Assembly (NCBI RefSeq): GCF_900102635.1
Contig: NZ_FMZQ01000019.1
Location: 16,184 to 80,183, forward strand
DNA length: 64,000 nt
Origin: Ectopseudomonas chengduensis
GTDB lineage: Bacteria > Pseudomonadota > Gammaproteobacteria > Pseudomonadales > Pseudomonadaceae
Direction: 5' to 3'
The translations under genes and the position numbers were made by a program. The notes beneath the pieces are model-generated. The model was not told the DNA's origin and made no database searches. It saw only the letters and a list, made by a program, of their open reading frames with translations. Shown here piece after piece: positions 8,056 to 15,941 of this stretch (the stretch's first letter is position 1; every line of letters begins with the position of its first letter).

Positions 8056-9129
8056 TCAGTACTGGCTGCGGAAGGCTGTCCACAGGCGGGTGCGCTGACG
8101 ATGCTCGCGCAGGCTCAGCACCTGCTCGGCGAACAGGCGTGCGCGCACGGCTTCGGGCGGGTAGATATCCGGGTCACCGCTCACCGCCTCGTCCAGCAGG
8201 GGCGTGGCGGCGTGGTTGGCGTTGGCGAAGAACAGTTCGTTGGTCAGCTCGGCGATGGCCTCGGGTTGCAGCATGAAGTCGATGAACGCACGGGCGTTGC
8301 CCGGATGCGGCGCGTCGGCGGGAATGGCCATGGTGTCGAACCAGATCAGCGTGCCTTCGCGCGGAATGCGGTAGAGCACCTCGAACGGCTGCCCGGCCTC
8401 GACAGCACGCGCAGCGGCCGTGCCGGCGTCACCGGTGTAGGTCAGCGCCAGGCAGGTCTCGCCCTTGGCCAGGTCGTCGATCTGCCGGGCATTGCCGATG
8501 TAGCGCAGGTTCGGTTGCAGCGCCGCGAGCAGAGCGCTGGCCGCGTCCAGATCGGCGCCTTTGGTGCTGTAGGGCGGCTTGCCCAGGTAATTGAGGGCGA
8601 TGGCGATCACCTCCTGCGGCGAGTCGAGCACGGAGATGCCGCAATCCTTGAGCTTGCTGGCGTACTCGGGCTTGAACAGCAGGTCGAGGCTGTCCAGCGC
8701 CACGCCGGGCAGGCGTCGTTCCACGGCCTGCTTGTTGATCGCCAGGCCCACCGTGCCCCAGGTGTAGGGCACGCCGTACTGATTGCCGGGGTCTACGCTG
8801 GCCAGCTTGGCCAGCAGTTCGGGGTCGAGGTTGCCGGCGTTTTGCAACGCCCCCACCGGCTGCAGTGCCTTGGCCTGGATGGCGCGCGACAGGCCGCTGG
8901 AAGCGGGAAAGACCAGGTCATAGCCGCTGCCGCCGGTCATCAGTTTGCTCTCCAGCACATCGGTGCTGTCGAAGGTGTCGTATTTGACGCGGATGCCGGT
9001 TTCGGCCTGGAAGCGCGCAAGCGCCTGCGGCGCCACGTAGTCGGCCCAGTTGTACAGATTGAGCTGTTTCGGCTCGGCCATCAGCGGTGTGGCGATAGCC
9101 AGGAGCAGCAAGCTTGCAGCAAGACGCAT
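8056..9129 (-). CDS. Polyamine ABC transporter substrate-binding protein, PotF-like
   Basis: Periplasmic receptor for putrescine, spermidine or a guanidino relative, 357 residues. The signal peptide MRLAASLLLLAIATPLMA is cut after residue 18. The mature protein opens with LNLYNWADYVAP, a hallmark of the PotD/PotF family, followed by YDTFDSTDVLESKL and YDLVFPAS. No permease or ATPase gene is next to it, so it must use a transporter encoded elsewhere or act as an orphan receptor. It probably shares a transcript with the agmatinase gene, 52 bases downstream. A short palindrome (GCGAGCAGAGCTCGC) lies between the two. Confidence 0.88.
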   Translation of the reverse strand: MRLAASLLLLAIATPLMAEPKQLNLYNWADYVAPQALARFQAETGIRVKYDTFDSTDVLESKLMTGGSGYDLVFPASSGLSRAIQAKALQPVGALQNAGNLDPELLAKLASVDPGNQYGVPYTWGTVGLAINKQAVERRLPGVALDSLDLLFKPEYASKLKDCGISVLDSPQEVIAIALNYLGKPPYSTKGADLDAASALLAALQPNLRYIGNARQIDDLAKGETCLALTYTGDAGTAAARAVEAGQPFEVLYRIPREGTLIWFDTMAIPADAPHPGNARAFIDFMLQPEAIAELTNELFFANANHAATPLLDEAVSGDPDIYPPEAVRARLFAEQVLSLREHRQRTRLWTAFRSQY

Positions 9130-9270
9130 GGTGGGTTCCTCGGGCAGATGCGGTTGGCCGCGCCTCTCTGCTGGAGGCTAGGCATGTCGGCATCCTGCAC
9201 CCGGCGTTGCTTCGGATAAATTCGAAGTGTTCTACTCCAACATCGACAGCCATCAATGTATGGAGCACAC

Positions 9271-10167
9271 ATGCTCAGCCAACTGCGCGACCTCGACCTG
9301 CAACTGCTGCGGCTGTTCGTCACCGTGGGGGAGAGCGGCGGCTTCAGCGCCGCGCAGGGTGAGCTGGGCATCGGCCAGTCGACCATCAGCACACAGATGG
9401 CCAAGCTGGAAACCCGCCTGGGCTTTCGCCTGTGCGAGCGCGGCAAGGCCGGCTTTCGCCTGACACCCAAGGGCGAGCAGGTGCTGGCTGCCACACGCAA
9501 GCTGTTCGCCGCCATCGAGACCTTCAAGGGCGAAGCCCAGGGCATGGCCGACAAGCTGCTCGGCGAGCTGCGCATCGGTCTATCGGAGGCGCTATCGGAC
9601 GAGGTGATCGAGCGTATCGGCAAGGCCGTCGGACGTTTTCGCCAGCGCAACCAGGCGGTGCAGATCGAACTGCTCAGCGCCATGCCCGCCGAGCTGGAGC
9701 GACGCCTGCTGCAGGATCAGCTGCAACTGGCCATCGGCTATTTTTCCGGCAGCCAGACGGCGCTGGATTACCAACCACTGTTCGAGGAGCGCCAGCGCCT
9801 GTACTGCGGCAGCCAACATCCGCTGTTCGCGCGGCAAACGCTGAGCGCCGACGACCTGCAGGACTGCGACCGGGTTGTGCATCCCTATCGTTTCATCGCC
9901 GCCGACGAGCCCTGGCAGGGCGGTAGCAGCAGCGCCCGTTGCGAGCAGGTCGAGGGCAGCCTGGCGTTCATCCTCTCCGGCGCGCACCTGGGCTATCTGC
10001 CCGAGCACATTGCCCAACCCTGGGTGAACCGCGGTGGCCTGCGCGCGCTGCCCGGCACCTGGGATTTCACCGTGCAGTTTCGCCTGGCCAGTCACCGTGG
10101 CCATCCGCCCAGCGAGGCGCAGAAGGCCTTCAGCGAAGATCTGCTGGATGCATTCAGCACCTGCTGA
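9271..10167 (+). CDS. LysR-family transcriptional regulator
   Basis: DNA-binding regulator of 298 residues. The winged helix-turn-helix is at about 6-65 (LQLLRLFVTVGESGGFSAAQ, then STISTQMAKLETRLGFRLCERG), followed by a LysR effector domain. The ATG at 9271 has GGAG six bases before it. A start five codons earlier has no ribosome site. It diverges from the PotF-like/agmatinase genes with 141 bases between, the usual arrangement for a LysR protein controlling its neighbours. That control, and a guanidino or polyamine inducer, are inferences from position. Confidence 0.88.
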   Translation: MLSQLRDLDLQLLRLFVTVGESGGFSAAQGELGIGQSTISTQMAKLETRLGFRLCERGKAGFRLTPKGEQVLAATRKLFAAIETFKGEAQGMADKLLGELRIGLSEALSDEVIERIGKAVGRFRQRNQAVQIELLSAMPAELERRLLQDQLQLAIGYFSGSQTALDYQPLFEERQRLYCGSQHPLFARQTLSADDLQDCDRVVHPYRFIAADEPWQGGSSSARCEQVEGSLAFILSGAHLGYLPEHIAQPWVNRGGLRALPGTWDFTVQFRLASHRGHPPSEAQKAFSEDLLDAFSTC

Positions 10168-10217
10168 AACATCCGGGGTCTATAGTGGTTGTTCCTTCCT
10201 CACCTTCTGGAGTACAC

Positions 10218-10772
10218 ATGAGCAAGACTTACAACGTCGCCGTACTGGTCGGCAGCCTGCGTAAAGCCTCCATCAACCGCAAACTGGCCCTGGCGCTGGC
10301 CGATCTGGCACCAGCCTCGCTGAATCTGGAAATCCTCGAGATCGGCGACCTGCCGCTGTACAACGAAGACGCCGACGGGGATACCGCTCCGGCCTCCTAC
10401 GCGCCGTTTCGCAGCAAGCTCAAGGCGGCCGACGCGGTGCTGTTCATCACCCCCGAATACAACCGCTCGATCCCGGCGCCGATGAAGAACGCCATCGATG
10501 TCGGCTCACGCCCGTATGGCCAGAGCGGCTTCAGCGGTAAACCAGGCGCCGTGCTCAGTGCCTCGCCGGGCGCCGTTGGTGGCTTTGGTGCCAACCATCA
10601 CCTGCGCCAGTGCCTGGTGTTCCTCGACGTGCATGTGCTGCAGCAGCCGGAGGCTTATCTCGGTGGCGCCGGCAACTTCTTCGACGAGAACGGCGTACTC
10701 AGCGACGGCATCAAGCCGTTCCTGCAGAAATTCATCGACGCCTATGCCGCCTGGGTAGCCAAGCAGGCCTGA
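10218..10772 (+). CDS. NADPH-dependent FMN reductase family protein (ChrR-like)
   Basis: Flavodoxin-fold quinone/chromate-type reductase of 184 residues. The FMN phosphate loop is GSLRKASINRKL near the N-terminus, and the second signature is TPEYNRSIPAPMKNAIDVGSRP. The chosen start (10218, MSKTYNVAVLVGSL) has CTGGAGTACAC just upstream. It stands alone 50 bases after the LysR gene and is followed by a GC-rich hairpin. It likely lowers quinone or oxidant stress in the cytoplasm, but the real substrate is not determined. Confidence 0.88.
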   Translation: MSKTYNVAVLVGSLRKASINRKLALALADLAPASLNLEILEIGDLPLYNEDADGDTAPASYAPFRSKLKAADAVLFITPEYNRSIPAPMKNAIDVGSRPYGQSGFSGKPGAVLSASPGAVGGFGANHHLRQCLVFLDVHVLQQPEAYLGGAGNFFDENGVLSDGIKPFLQKFIDAYAAWVAKQA

Positions 10773-10778
10773 TACCTC

Positions 10779-10799
10779 GCGCCGCCCACTGGGCGGCGC
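10779..10799 (+). terminator. GC-rich hairpin after the FMN reductase gene
   Basis: Stem GCGCCGCCC / GGGCGGCGC with loop ACT, seven bases after the stop codon. No T-run follows, so termination would be partial or assisted by Rho. Confidence 0.5.
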
Positions 10800-10848
10800 T
10801 CCACTATGCCGATATGCCCTCATCTACGGCCTGAATGACACTGGCAGC

Positions 10849-10864
10849 TAGACCGACCGGTCTA
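10849..10864 (+). promoter_or_regulatory. TetR-type operator TAGACCG-AC-CGGTCTA
   Basis: Perfect inverted repeat with 7-base arms and a 2-base spacer, 13 bases before the ATG of the TetR gene at 10878. It has the TAGACC...GGTCTA form known for LmrA/YxaF-like TetR repressors. This strongly suggests that the regulator represses its own operon, including the hydrolase gene downstream. Confidence 0.8.
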
Positions 10865-10877
10865 CATAATCCAGGCC

Positions 10878-11453
10878 ATGACCAAGACTACTCGCGACAA
10901 ACTGATCGACGCCATGATCGATGCCCTGCAACGCAAGGGTCTGCATGGCGTTGGTTTGAACGAACTGCTGGCCGCCGCCGATGCGCCCAAGGGCAGCCTT
11001 TATCACCACTTCCCGAACGGCAAGACCGAACTGGCCGTGGCCGCCATCGAGCGTGTCGGCCAGCGCGCCGAGCAGGCGTTCGCTGCGCTCTTCGAGCGCC
11101 AGTCCGATCCACTCGATGCGCTGACTATCTGGCTACAGAGCGCGCTTGGCCAGTTGCAGGAAAGCGCCTTCGAGCGCGGCTGCCCGCTAGCCACCGTGGC
11201 CCTGGAAAGCGGCCCGCAAGATCATGAAATTCGTGCAGCCCTGGCCAATGCCTTCGCCGCCATTCGCCAGGCACTGCAGCAGCAGTTGCAACGTCATGGT
11301 TACCCACAGCCAGAAGGGCTCGCGGCCCTATTCGTCGCGCTCTACGAAGGCGGTCTGCTGCAAGCGCGAGTCGCCGGCAGCAGCGAGCCGCTGAAACAGG
11401 CCGTCGCCACCCTGCTCCACCTGACCCGCCAGCACCGCATGGAGCCTACCTGA
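10878..11453 (+). CDS. TetR-family transcriptional repressor (LmrA/YxaF-like)
   Basis: Repressor of 191 residues. The N-terminal helix-turn-helix spans about 8-54 (GVGLNELLAAADAPKGSLYHHFPNGKTEL), and the C-terminal ligand domain contains ERGCPLATVALE, typical of the YxaF/LmrA subgroup. The gene for an alpha/beta hydrolase begins one base after its stop codon, so the two are co-transcribed. The palindromic operator at 10849-10864 points to autoregulation. The hydrolase probably acts on the inducer or on a related compound, which is an inference from linkage. Confidence 0.9.
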   Translation: MTKTTRDKLIDAMIDALQRKGLHGVGLNELLAAADAPKGSLYHHFPNGKTELAVAAIERVGQRAEQAFAALFERQSDPLDALTIWLQSALGQLQESAFERGCPLATVALESGPQDHEIRAALANAFAAIRQALQQQLQRHGYPQPEGLAALFVALYEGGLLQARVAGSSEPLKQAVATLLHLTRQHRMEPT

Positions 11454-11454
11454 C

Positions 11455-12333
11455 ATGAGCACGAGCATTCGCCGCGAAACCCAGCCCCTGCTAGCCCTCG
11501 ACGACTATCCGTTGGCCGCCACGCGCTACCACGCAGAGCGCCCCCAGGCACAATTGCTGATCGCCGGCGCTACCGGCGTGCCGCAAGGTTTCTATCGGCG
11601 CTTCGCTGAGCATGCCGCCAGCCGTGGTTTCAACACCATGACCCTGGACTACCGCGGCATCGGCCAGTCCAAGCCAGACAGCCTGCGTGGTTTCGAGATG
11701 GAGTATCTGGACTGGGCCCATATCGACCTGGCCGCCGCGGTGGATCAACACCGGCACGCCGAGCGCCCGCTGTTCATGATCGGTCATTCGTTCGGCGGTC
11801 ACGCCTTTGGCCTGCTGCCCAACCATGATCAGGTCGCCGGCTTCTACACCTTCGGTACCGGCGCCGGTTGGCACGGCTGGATGCCCAGGGCCGAGCAGGT
11901 GCGCGTACTGGCCATGTGGCGCCTGATAGGCCCGCTGATGACGCGCTACAAGGGCTACCTGGCCTGGAGCAAACTGGGCATGGGCGAGGATCTGCCGCTA
12001 GGCGTGTACCGTCAGTGGAAACGCTGGTGCCGCTTCCCGCGCTACTTCTTCGACGACCCGCAGATGCCGGGGCTGGCCGAGCGCTTCGCCCAGGTGAAGA
12101 CACCGATGGTGGCGCTCAACAGCCTGGACGATCTTTGGGCACCGCCCGCATCACGCGATGCCTTCATGGCCGCCTATGTGAATGCGCCCTACCAGGCGCG
12201 CACGCTCGACTCGCAGGCAGAGGGCCTGGGCGCTATCGGTCATATGGGGTATTTCCGCCCTGCGGCGCAGCGTCTGTGGGACGAGACGCTGGATTGGTTC
12301 GAGCAATTGCGCGTCGAACAACGAGCAGCTTGA
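11455..12333 (+). CDS. Alpha/beta hydrolase (predicted esterase/lipase-like)
   Basis: Cytoplasmic hydrolase of 292 residues without a signal peptide. The nucleophile elbow is GHSFGG with Ser112. The acid is probably an Asp of NSLDDLWAPP (about 224-226), and the histidine that of GHMGYF (about 264). The protein resembles the group of predicted alpha/beta hydrolases related to COG4757. Substrate unknown. It is translated from the TetR operon and is likely derepressed when the TetR ligand is present. Confidence 0.85.
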   Translation: MSTSIRRETQPLLALDDYPLAATRYHAERPQAQLLIAGATGVPQGFYRRFAEHAASRGFNTMTLDYRGIGQSKPDSLRGFEMEYLDWAHIDLAAAVDQHRHAERPLFMIGHSFGGHAFGLLPNHDQVAGFYTFGTGAGWHGWMPRAEQVRVLAMWRLIGPLMTRYKGYLAWSKLGMGEDLPLGVYRQWKRWCRFPRYFFDDPQMPGLAERFAQVKTPMVALNSLDDLWAPPASRDAFMAAYVNAPYQARTLDSQAEGLGAIGHMGYFRPAAQRLWDETLDWFEQLRVEQRAA

Positions 12334-12360
12334 GCAGGCCGCTGAAAATCTCTGGGCCAG

Positions 12361-12387
12361 AAAAAAGAAAACCCCGCGATTGCGGGG
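12361..12387. terminator. Hairpin CCCCGC-GATT-GCGGGG with A-run on its left
   Basis: Six-base GC stem (12372-12377 with 12382-12387) preceded by AAAAAAGAAAA. The T-run is therefore on the minus strand, where no gene reads into it. On the plus strand it could still serve as a weak terminator after the hydrolase gene. Confidence 0.5.
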
Positions 12388-12541
12388 CCTTGCAGACTGT
12401 TGTCCTGACATCCTTGATCTGCTCACCATCCTGGCGGCTGTCCAGCGTGTCCCTGTTCGTCTAGGCGCTTCCTGCGCTGAATCCATATGCAGCAGAGTAC
12501 GCTCGTACCTGATCGACCGACAGTGGCGAAAATCGTGACAT

Positions 12542-12563
12542 CGTGTAAGCCATGGCTTACACG
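12542..12563. promoter_or_regulatory. Perfect 22-bp palindrome upstream of the endonuclease gene
   Basis: The core is GTGTAAGCCATGGCTTACAC, extended by one C/G pair on each side. It is centred about 165 bases before the endonuclease I start. It has no T-run and is not one of the dispersed repeats seen elsewhere in the window, so an operator is the likeliest reading. The cognate regulator is unknown. Confidence 0.5.
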
Positions 12564-12717
12564 CATTCTCCCTCTGTCAGCCGTCTGACTTTGCTCGGGC
12601 CATTCCAGATTGGGAGAAAGCATTTGGCCATGTTTTTTGTGACGTACGTCTTGCTAGACTGCATCTTGTCCTACAAAAACAACAGACTCCGACAACGGCA
12701 GTCACTGGGGCTAGAGT

Positions 12718-13377
12718 ATGCGCGCAGTCACCTTGCTTCTTGGTTGCCTGGCAACCTGCATCAGCAGCTTCTCCCTGGCCAATGGCCAGACCCAACTGGG
12801 CGACGTCAAACAGGCCATCGATCAGGCGTTCTGGCAGGATCTTTACGGTAATGGCGGCACCACGCTCTATTGCGGCCAGACCTTCGCCCGCGAAAGCGGC
12901 ACCCTCACTGCCAGCCCGATCTACAGCAGCAAGCAGCTCAAGAGCGCGATGCGCTGCGTCACCGACCGCCAATGCACCATCATGAACCCGCGCTATCCGT
13001 ACATCGTCGCCGACCTGCACAACTACTACCCGGCGCTGAGCCGCGTGGAGCTGGCACGACGCAATGCCCAGTTCGCCGAACTGGCCGATGACGTGCCGAG
13101 CAAGTTCGCCGATATCGGCTGCGACCTGAAAACCAGCTTCCAGCTGGTGGAGCCACGTGACGAAGCCAAGGGCAATATCGCCCGGGCGATCTTCTACATG
13201 CACATCGAATACGGGTTGCCCATCGTCGGCCTGGTGCCGATGTACAAGGCCTGGCACCGCATGGACCCGCCGGATGCCGAAGAAAAGGCACGCAACGACA
13301 AGATTGAGGTGCTGCAGGGCACGCGCAATCGCTTTATCGACGATCCTGCGCTAGTGGATCAGCTGATCAGCGACTGA
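12718..13377 (+). CDS. Secreted endonuclease I (EndA) family nuclease
   Basis: Exported nuclease of 219 residues. The signal peptide is about residues 1-21 (MRAVTLLLGCLATCISSFSLA). Endonuclease I features come in order: an early Cys and YSS segment, the DLHNYYPAL stretch (DLHNLYPA in EndA) followed by a conserved Arg/Asn pair (RRNAQF), then EPRDEAKGNIARAIFYMHIEYG and, near the end, ERARND-like EEKARNDKIEVLQGTRNRFID. Four cysteines in the mature part could form disulfides in the periplasm. The catalytic His region is less canonical than in E. coli EndA. It probably degrades external or periplasmic DNA for nutrients. Confidence 0.82.
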   Translation: MRAVTLLLGCLATCISSFSLANGQTQLGDVKQAIDQAFWQDLYGNGGTTLYCGQTFARESGTLTASPIYSSKQLKSAMRCVTDRQCTIMNPRYPYIVADLHNYYPALSRVELARRNAQFAELADDVPSKFADIGCDLKTSFQLVEPRDEAKGNIARAIFYMHIEYGLPIVGLVPMYKAWHRMDPPDAEEKARNDKIEVLQGTRNRFIDDPALVDQLISD

Positions 13378-13394
13378 CCCCGAGCACAGTGGCA

Positions 13395-13455
13395 GGGGCT
13401 TTAACTGCGACGAAACCACTGCGCATCGCCGGCAAGCCGGCTCCTACGGTTTGTG
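13395..13455. repeat. REP-type palindrome
   Basis: Contains GCCGGCAAGCCGGC (13428-13441), flanked by GCAT and CTCCTAC, the form of a dispersed Pseudomonas REP unit. It fills the gap between the convergent endonuclease and hutC genes. Confidence 0.65.
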
Positions 13456-13461
13456 GAAAGC

Positions 13462-14175
13462 CTACGCTCTGCGTTTGTGCAGCGAGCGCAGTTTGTAGCG
13501 GTCACCGGGATGGATCAGCCGTGCATAGCTGATCAGGTGATCGTCCGACCAGGTGCGGCGGATCACGCTCAGGCAGGGCATGGCCGGGTCAATCTGCAGC
13601 AGCTCGGCCGTGCGCGCATCCACCAGTACCGCTTCAACCACATGCTCGACATCCGAGATCGGACAGCTGGCGACCAGCACCTCGTTGGGGGTGACCTGGG
13701 TGAAGTCGCTCTGCAGGTAATGCGGCACCCAGCGCGGGTTGACGAAGCGGTCCTCGAGCTGGATCGGCAGACCGTCCTGCAGGTGCACGAGGATGCTGTG
13801 AAACACCTCGCCGCCCAGGCGCAGCCCCAGACGCAGGGCCACTTCGTCATCGGCGGCGATGGCCTCGCAGCGCACCACTTCGTTGCTGTAGGCATGGCCG
13901 CGACCGCGCACTTCGCTGGCAATGTTCATCACCTCGTGCAGCGGCGACTCGGCCTTGCGGTCGGTGACGAAGGTGCCGAGCCCGGCCTGACGCACCAGAT
14001 AACCCTTCTGCACCAGATTCTGGATCGCCTTGTTGGCGGTCATGCGGCTGACGGCGAAGTCGCGCGCCAGCTGTTCCTCGGGCGGGATCTGGTGGTTGAC
14101 CGGGTAGGCGCCGCCGTGAATGCGCTCGAGGAGAAAATCCTCGATGGCCTTGTAGCGCGGGGTGGGACTGGTCAC
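13462..14175 (-). CDS. hutC: Histidine utilisation repressor HutC (GntR family)
   Basis: GntR/HutC repressor of 237 residues that holds the hut genes off until urocanate binds. The winged helix is at about 5-70 (EEQLARDFAVSRMTANKAIQNL, LVRQAGLGTFV), followed by a UTRA ligand domain with HYLQSDFTQVTPNEVL. I chose the GTG at 14175 because AAGGAG lies six bases before it and the protein then opens TSPTPRYKAIEDFLL. An ATG 13 codons upstream adds residues foreign to the family. It is last in line after hutH, with 217 bases of repeat-rich DNA between, so it may have its own promoter. HutC-type operators lie at 21210 and 21383. Confidence 0.93.
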   Translation of the reverse strand: MTSPTPRYKAIEDFLLERIHGGAYPVNHQIPPEEQLARDFAVSRMTANKAIQNLVQKGYLVRQAGLGTFVTDRKAESPLHEVMNIASEVRGRGHAYSNEVVRCEAIAADDEVALRLGLRLGGEVFHSILVHLQDGLPIQLEDRFVNPRWVPHYLQSDFTQVTPNEVLVASCPISDVEHVVEAVLVDARTAELLQIDPAMPCLSVIRRTWSDDHLISYARLIHPGDRYKLRSLHKRRA

Positions 14176-14219
14176 GGCTGCTCCTTGGATATGCCCGGTG
14201 CGCGGATGATACATCAGCC

Positions 14220-14392
14220 ATACGAGTGATCTCGCAGGAGCCCCGCCTCGGGGCGAAAGCGGTCGCGGCCGCTGCGCAAGACCTGCGGCGTAACCAGCAT
14301 TCGCCGCAGAGCGCGGCTCCTACAAAGACCGTAGCCCGGATGAAATCCGGGAGCCCAAAGATCGAGCTCCGGATCGCATCCGCGCAACGCGA
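14220..14392. repeat. REP-type repeats between hutC and hutH
   Basis: The stretch holds a GGAGCCCCGCCTCGGGGC unit, a GCAGAGCGCGGCTCCTAC unit and a CCCGGATGAAATCCGGG hairpin (about 14335-14352) of the same type as at 3470. No coding sequence. These hairpins may reduce read-through from hutH into hutC. Confidence 0.75.
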
Positions 14393-15928
14393 TCACCCCA
14401 CCGAAGGCAGCATGCCGGCCGGCAGCAGCGGCGTCAGCACGCGCTCGGCGAGCAGAGCATCGGCGGCGGCGATGTCCGGGGCGAAGAAGCGGTCCTCGAC
14501 GTAATACGGCACCTTGGCGCGCAGCGCCTGACGCGCCTGTTCCAGCGCCGGTGTGCTCTTCAGCCCTTCACGGAAGTCCAAGCCCTGGCAGGCGCCGAGC
14601 CATTCCACGGCCAGCACGCCACGGGTGTTGGCGGCCATGTCCCACAAGCGTTTGCCGGCAGCCGGGGCCATGGAAACGTGGTCTTCCTGGTTGGCCGACG
14701 TCGGCAGACTGTCGACGCTGTGCGGGTGAGACAGTGCCTTGTTCTCGCTGGCCAGGGCCGCAGCGGTGACCTGGGCGATCATGAAGCCGGAGTTGACCCC
14801 GCCATTGGCCACCAGGAACGGCGGCAGCTGCGACATGTGCTTGTCCATCATCAGCGAGACGCGGCGCTCGGACAGCGAGCCGATCTCGGCGATGGCCAGG
14901 GCGATATTGTCGGCGGCCATGGCCACGGGTTCTGCGTGGAAGTTGCCACCGGAAATCACCTCGCCTTCGGCGGCGAACACCAGCGGGTTGTCGGATACCG
15001 CGTTGGCCTCGACGCCGAGCACCTCGGCGGCCTGACGCAGCTGGGTCAGGCATGCGCCCATGACCTGCGGCTGGCAACGCAGCGAGTACGGGTCCTGCAC
15101 CTTGTCGCAGGCGGCGTGGGAGCGGCCGATCTCGCTGCTGTCGCCGAGCAGGTGGCGGAACGCCGCTGCTGCGTCGATCTGCCCGCGCTGGCCACGGGCG
15201 GCATGGATGCGCGCATCGAAGGGCGAGCGCGAACCCAGCAGCGCCTCGACGCTGAGCGCGCCGCAAACGCTGGCGGCAGCGTACAGGTCCTCGGCCTCGA
15301 ACAGCCCGCGCAGGGCGTAGGCGGTAGACACCTGGGTGCCGTTGAGCAAGGCCAGGCCCTCCTTGGCGGCCAGGGTCATCGGCTCCAGGCCGGCGATGGC
15401 CAGCGCCTCGGTGGCCGGCAGCCATTCACCCTTGTATCGCGCCTGGCTTTCGCCGAGCAGCACCAGCGACATATGCGCCAGCGGCGCCAGGTCACCGGAA
15501 GCGCCGACCGAGCCTTTCAGCGGAATGTGCGGGTAGACCTCGGCGTTGACCAGGGCGATCAGCGCGTCGATCACCTGGCGGCGGATGCCGGAGAAACCGC
15601 GCGCCAGGCTGTTGATCTTCAGCAGCATGATCAGGCGCACCATGGCGTCATCCAGCGGCTGACCGATGCCGGCGGCGTGGGACAGCACCAGCGAACGCTG
15701 CAGCTTTTCCAGGTCGTCGTTGGCGATGCGGGTCGAGGCCAGCAGGCCGAAACCGGTGTTGATGCCGTAGGCGGTGCGGCCCTCGGCGATGATCTGGTTG
15801 ACGCAGGCGACGCTGGCGTCGATGGCCTTATGGGCGCCGGCGTCCAGAGTCAGTTGCACAGGCGCCTGGTAGGCGGCGCGCAGGTCGGCCAGGGTCAGTT
15901 GGCCGGGTTTCAGGTTAAGCGTATTCAT
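14393..15928 (-). CDS. hutH: Histidine ammonia-lyase
   Basis: First enzyme of histidine degradation, converting L-histidine to trans-urocanate and ammonia in the cytoplasm. It has 511 residues, the normal length. The MIO cofactor is formed from Ala143-Ser144-Gly145 inside GSVGASGDLAPL. Other family blocks are YGINTGFG, NSLARGFSGIR, NGTQVSTAYAL, QDPYSLRCQPQVMG, SDNPLVF and QEDHVSMAP. Its ATG lies 13 bases after the hutU stop codon, so the two are co-transcribed. Confidence 0.97.
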   Translation of the reverse strand: MNTLNLKPGQLTLADLRAAYQAPVQLTLDAGAHKAIDASVACVNQIIAEGRTAYGINTGFGLLASTRIANDDLEKLQRSLVLSHAAGIGQPLDDAMVRLIMLLKINSLARGFSGIRRQVIDALIALVNAEVYPHIPLKGSVGASGDLAPLAHMSLVLLGESQARYKGEWLPATEALAIAGLEPMTLAAKEGLALLNGTQVSTAYALRGLFEAEDLYAAASVCGALSVEALLGSRSPFDARIHAARGQRGQIDAAAAFRHLLGDSSEIGRSHAACDKVQDPYSLRCQPQVMGACLTQLRQAAEVLGVEANAVSDNPLVFAAEGEVISGGNFHAEPVAMAADNIALAIAEIGSLSERRVSLMMDKHMSQLPPFLVANGGVNSGFMIAQVTAAALASENKALSHPHSVDSLPTSANQEDHVSMAPAAGKRLWDMAANTRGVLAVEWLGACQGLDFREGLKSTPALEQARQALRAKVPYYVEDRFFAPDIAAADALLAERVLTPLLPAGMLPSVG

Positions 15929-15941
15929 GGAATCTCTTTCC

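Larger units (their letters stand above)
12334..12717. other. Intergenic stretch with hairpin and palindrome, no gene seen
   Basis: The 384 bases between the hydrolase and the endonuclease gene hold a hairpin (12372-12387) and a perfect 22-bp palindrome (12542-12563), annotated separately. Open frames here have no ribosome site and no recognisable protein character. The T-rich part after 12630 is the likely promoter region of the endonuclease gene. Confidence 0.6.

Noticed and set aside
12335..12348. CAGGCCGCTGAAAA, similar to the left end of the MITE-like element at 34981
   Set aside because: No matching inverted right end or target duplication follows; the next bases are the hairpin at 12372. 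Treated as chance or a very short remnant.
14335..14352. Hairpin as terminator after hutH
   Set aside because: It is a dispersed CCCGGAT...ATCCGGG repeat without a T-run on the minus strand, seen also at 3470 and 54965.
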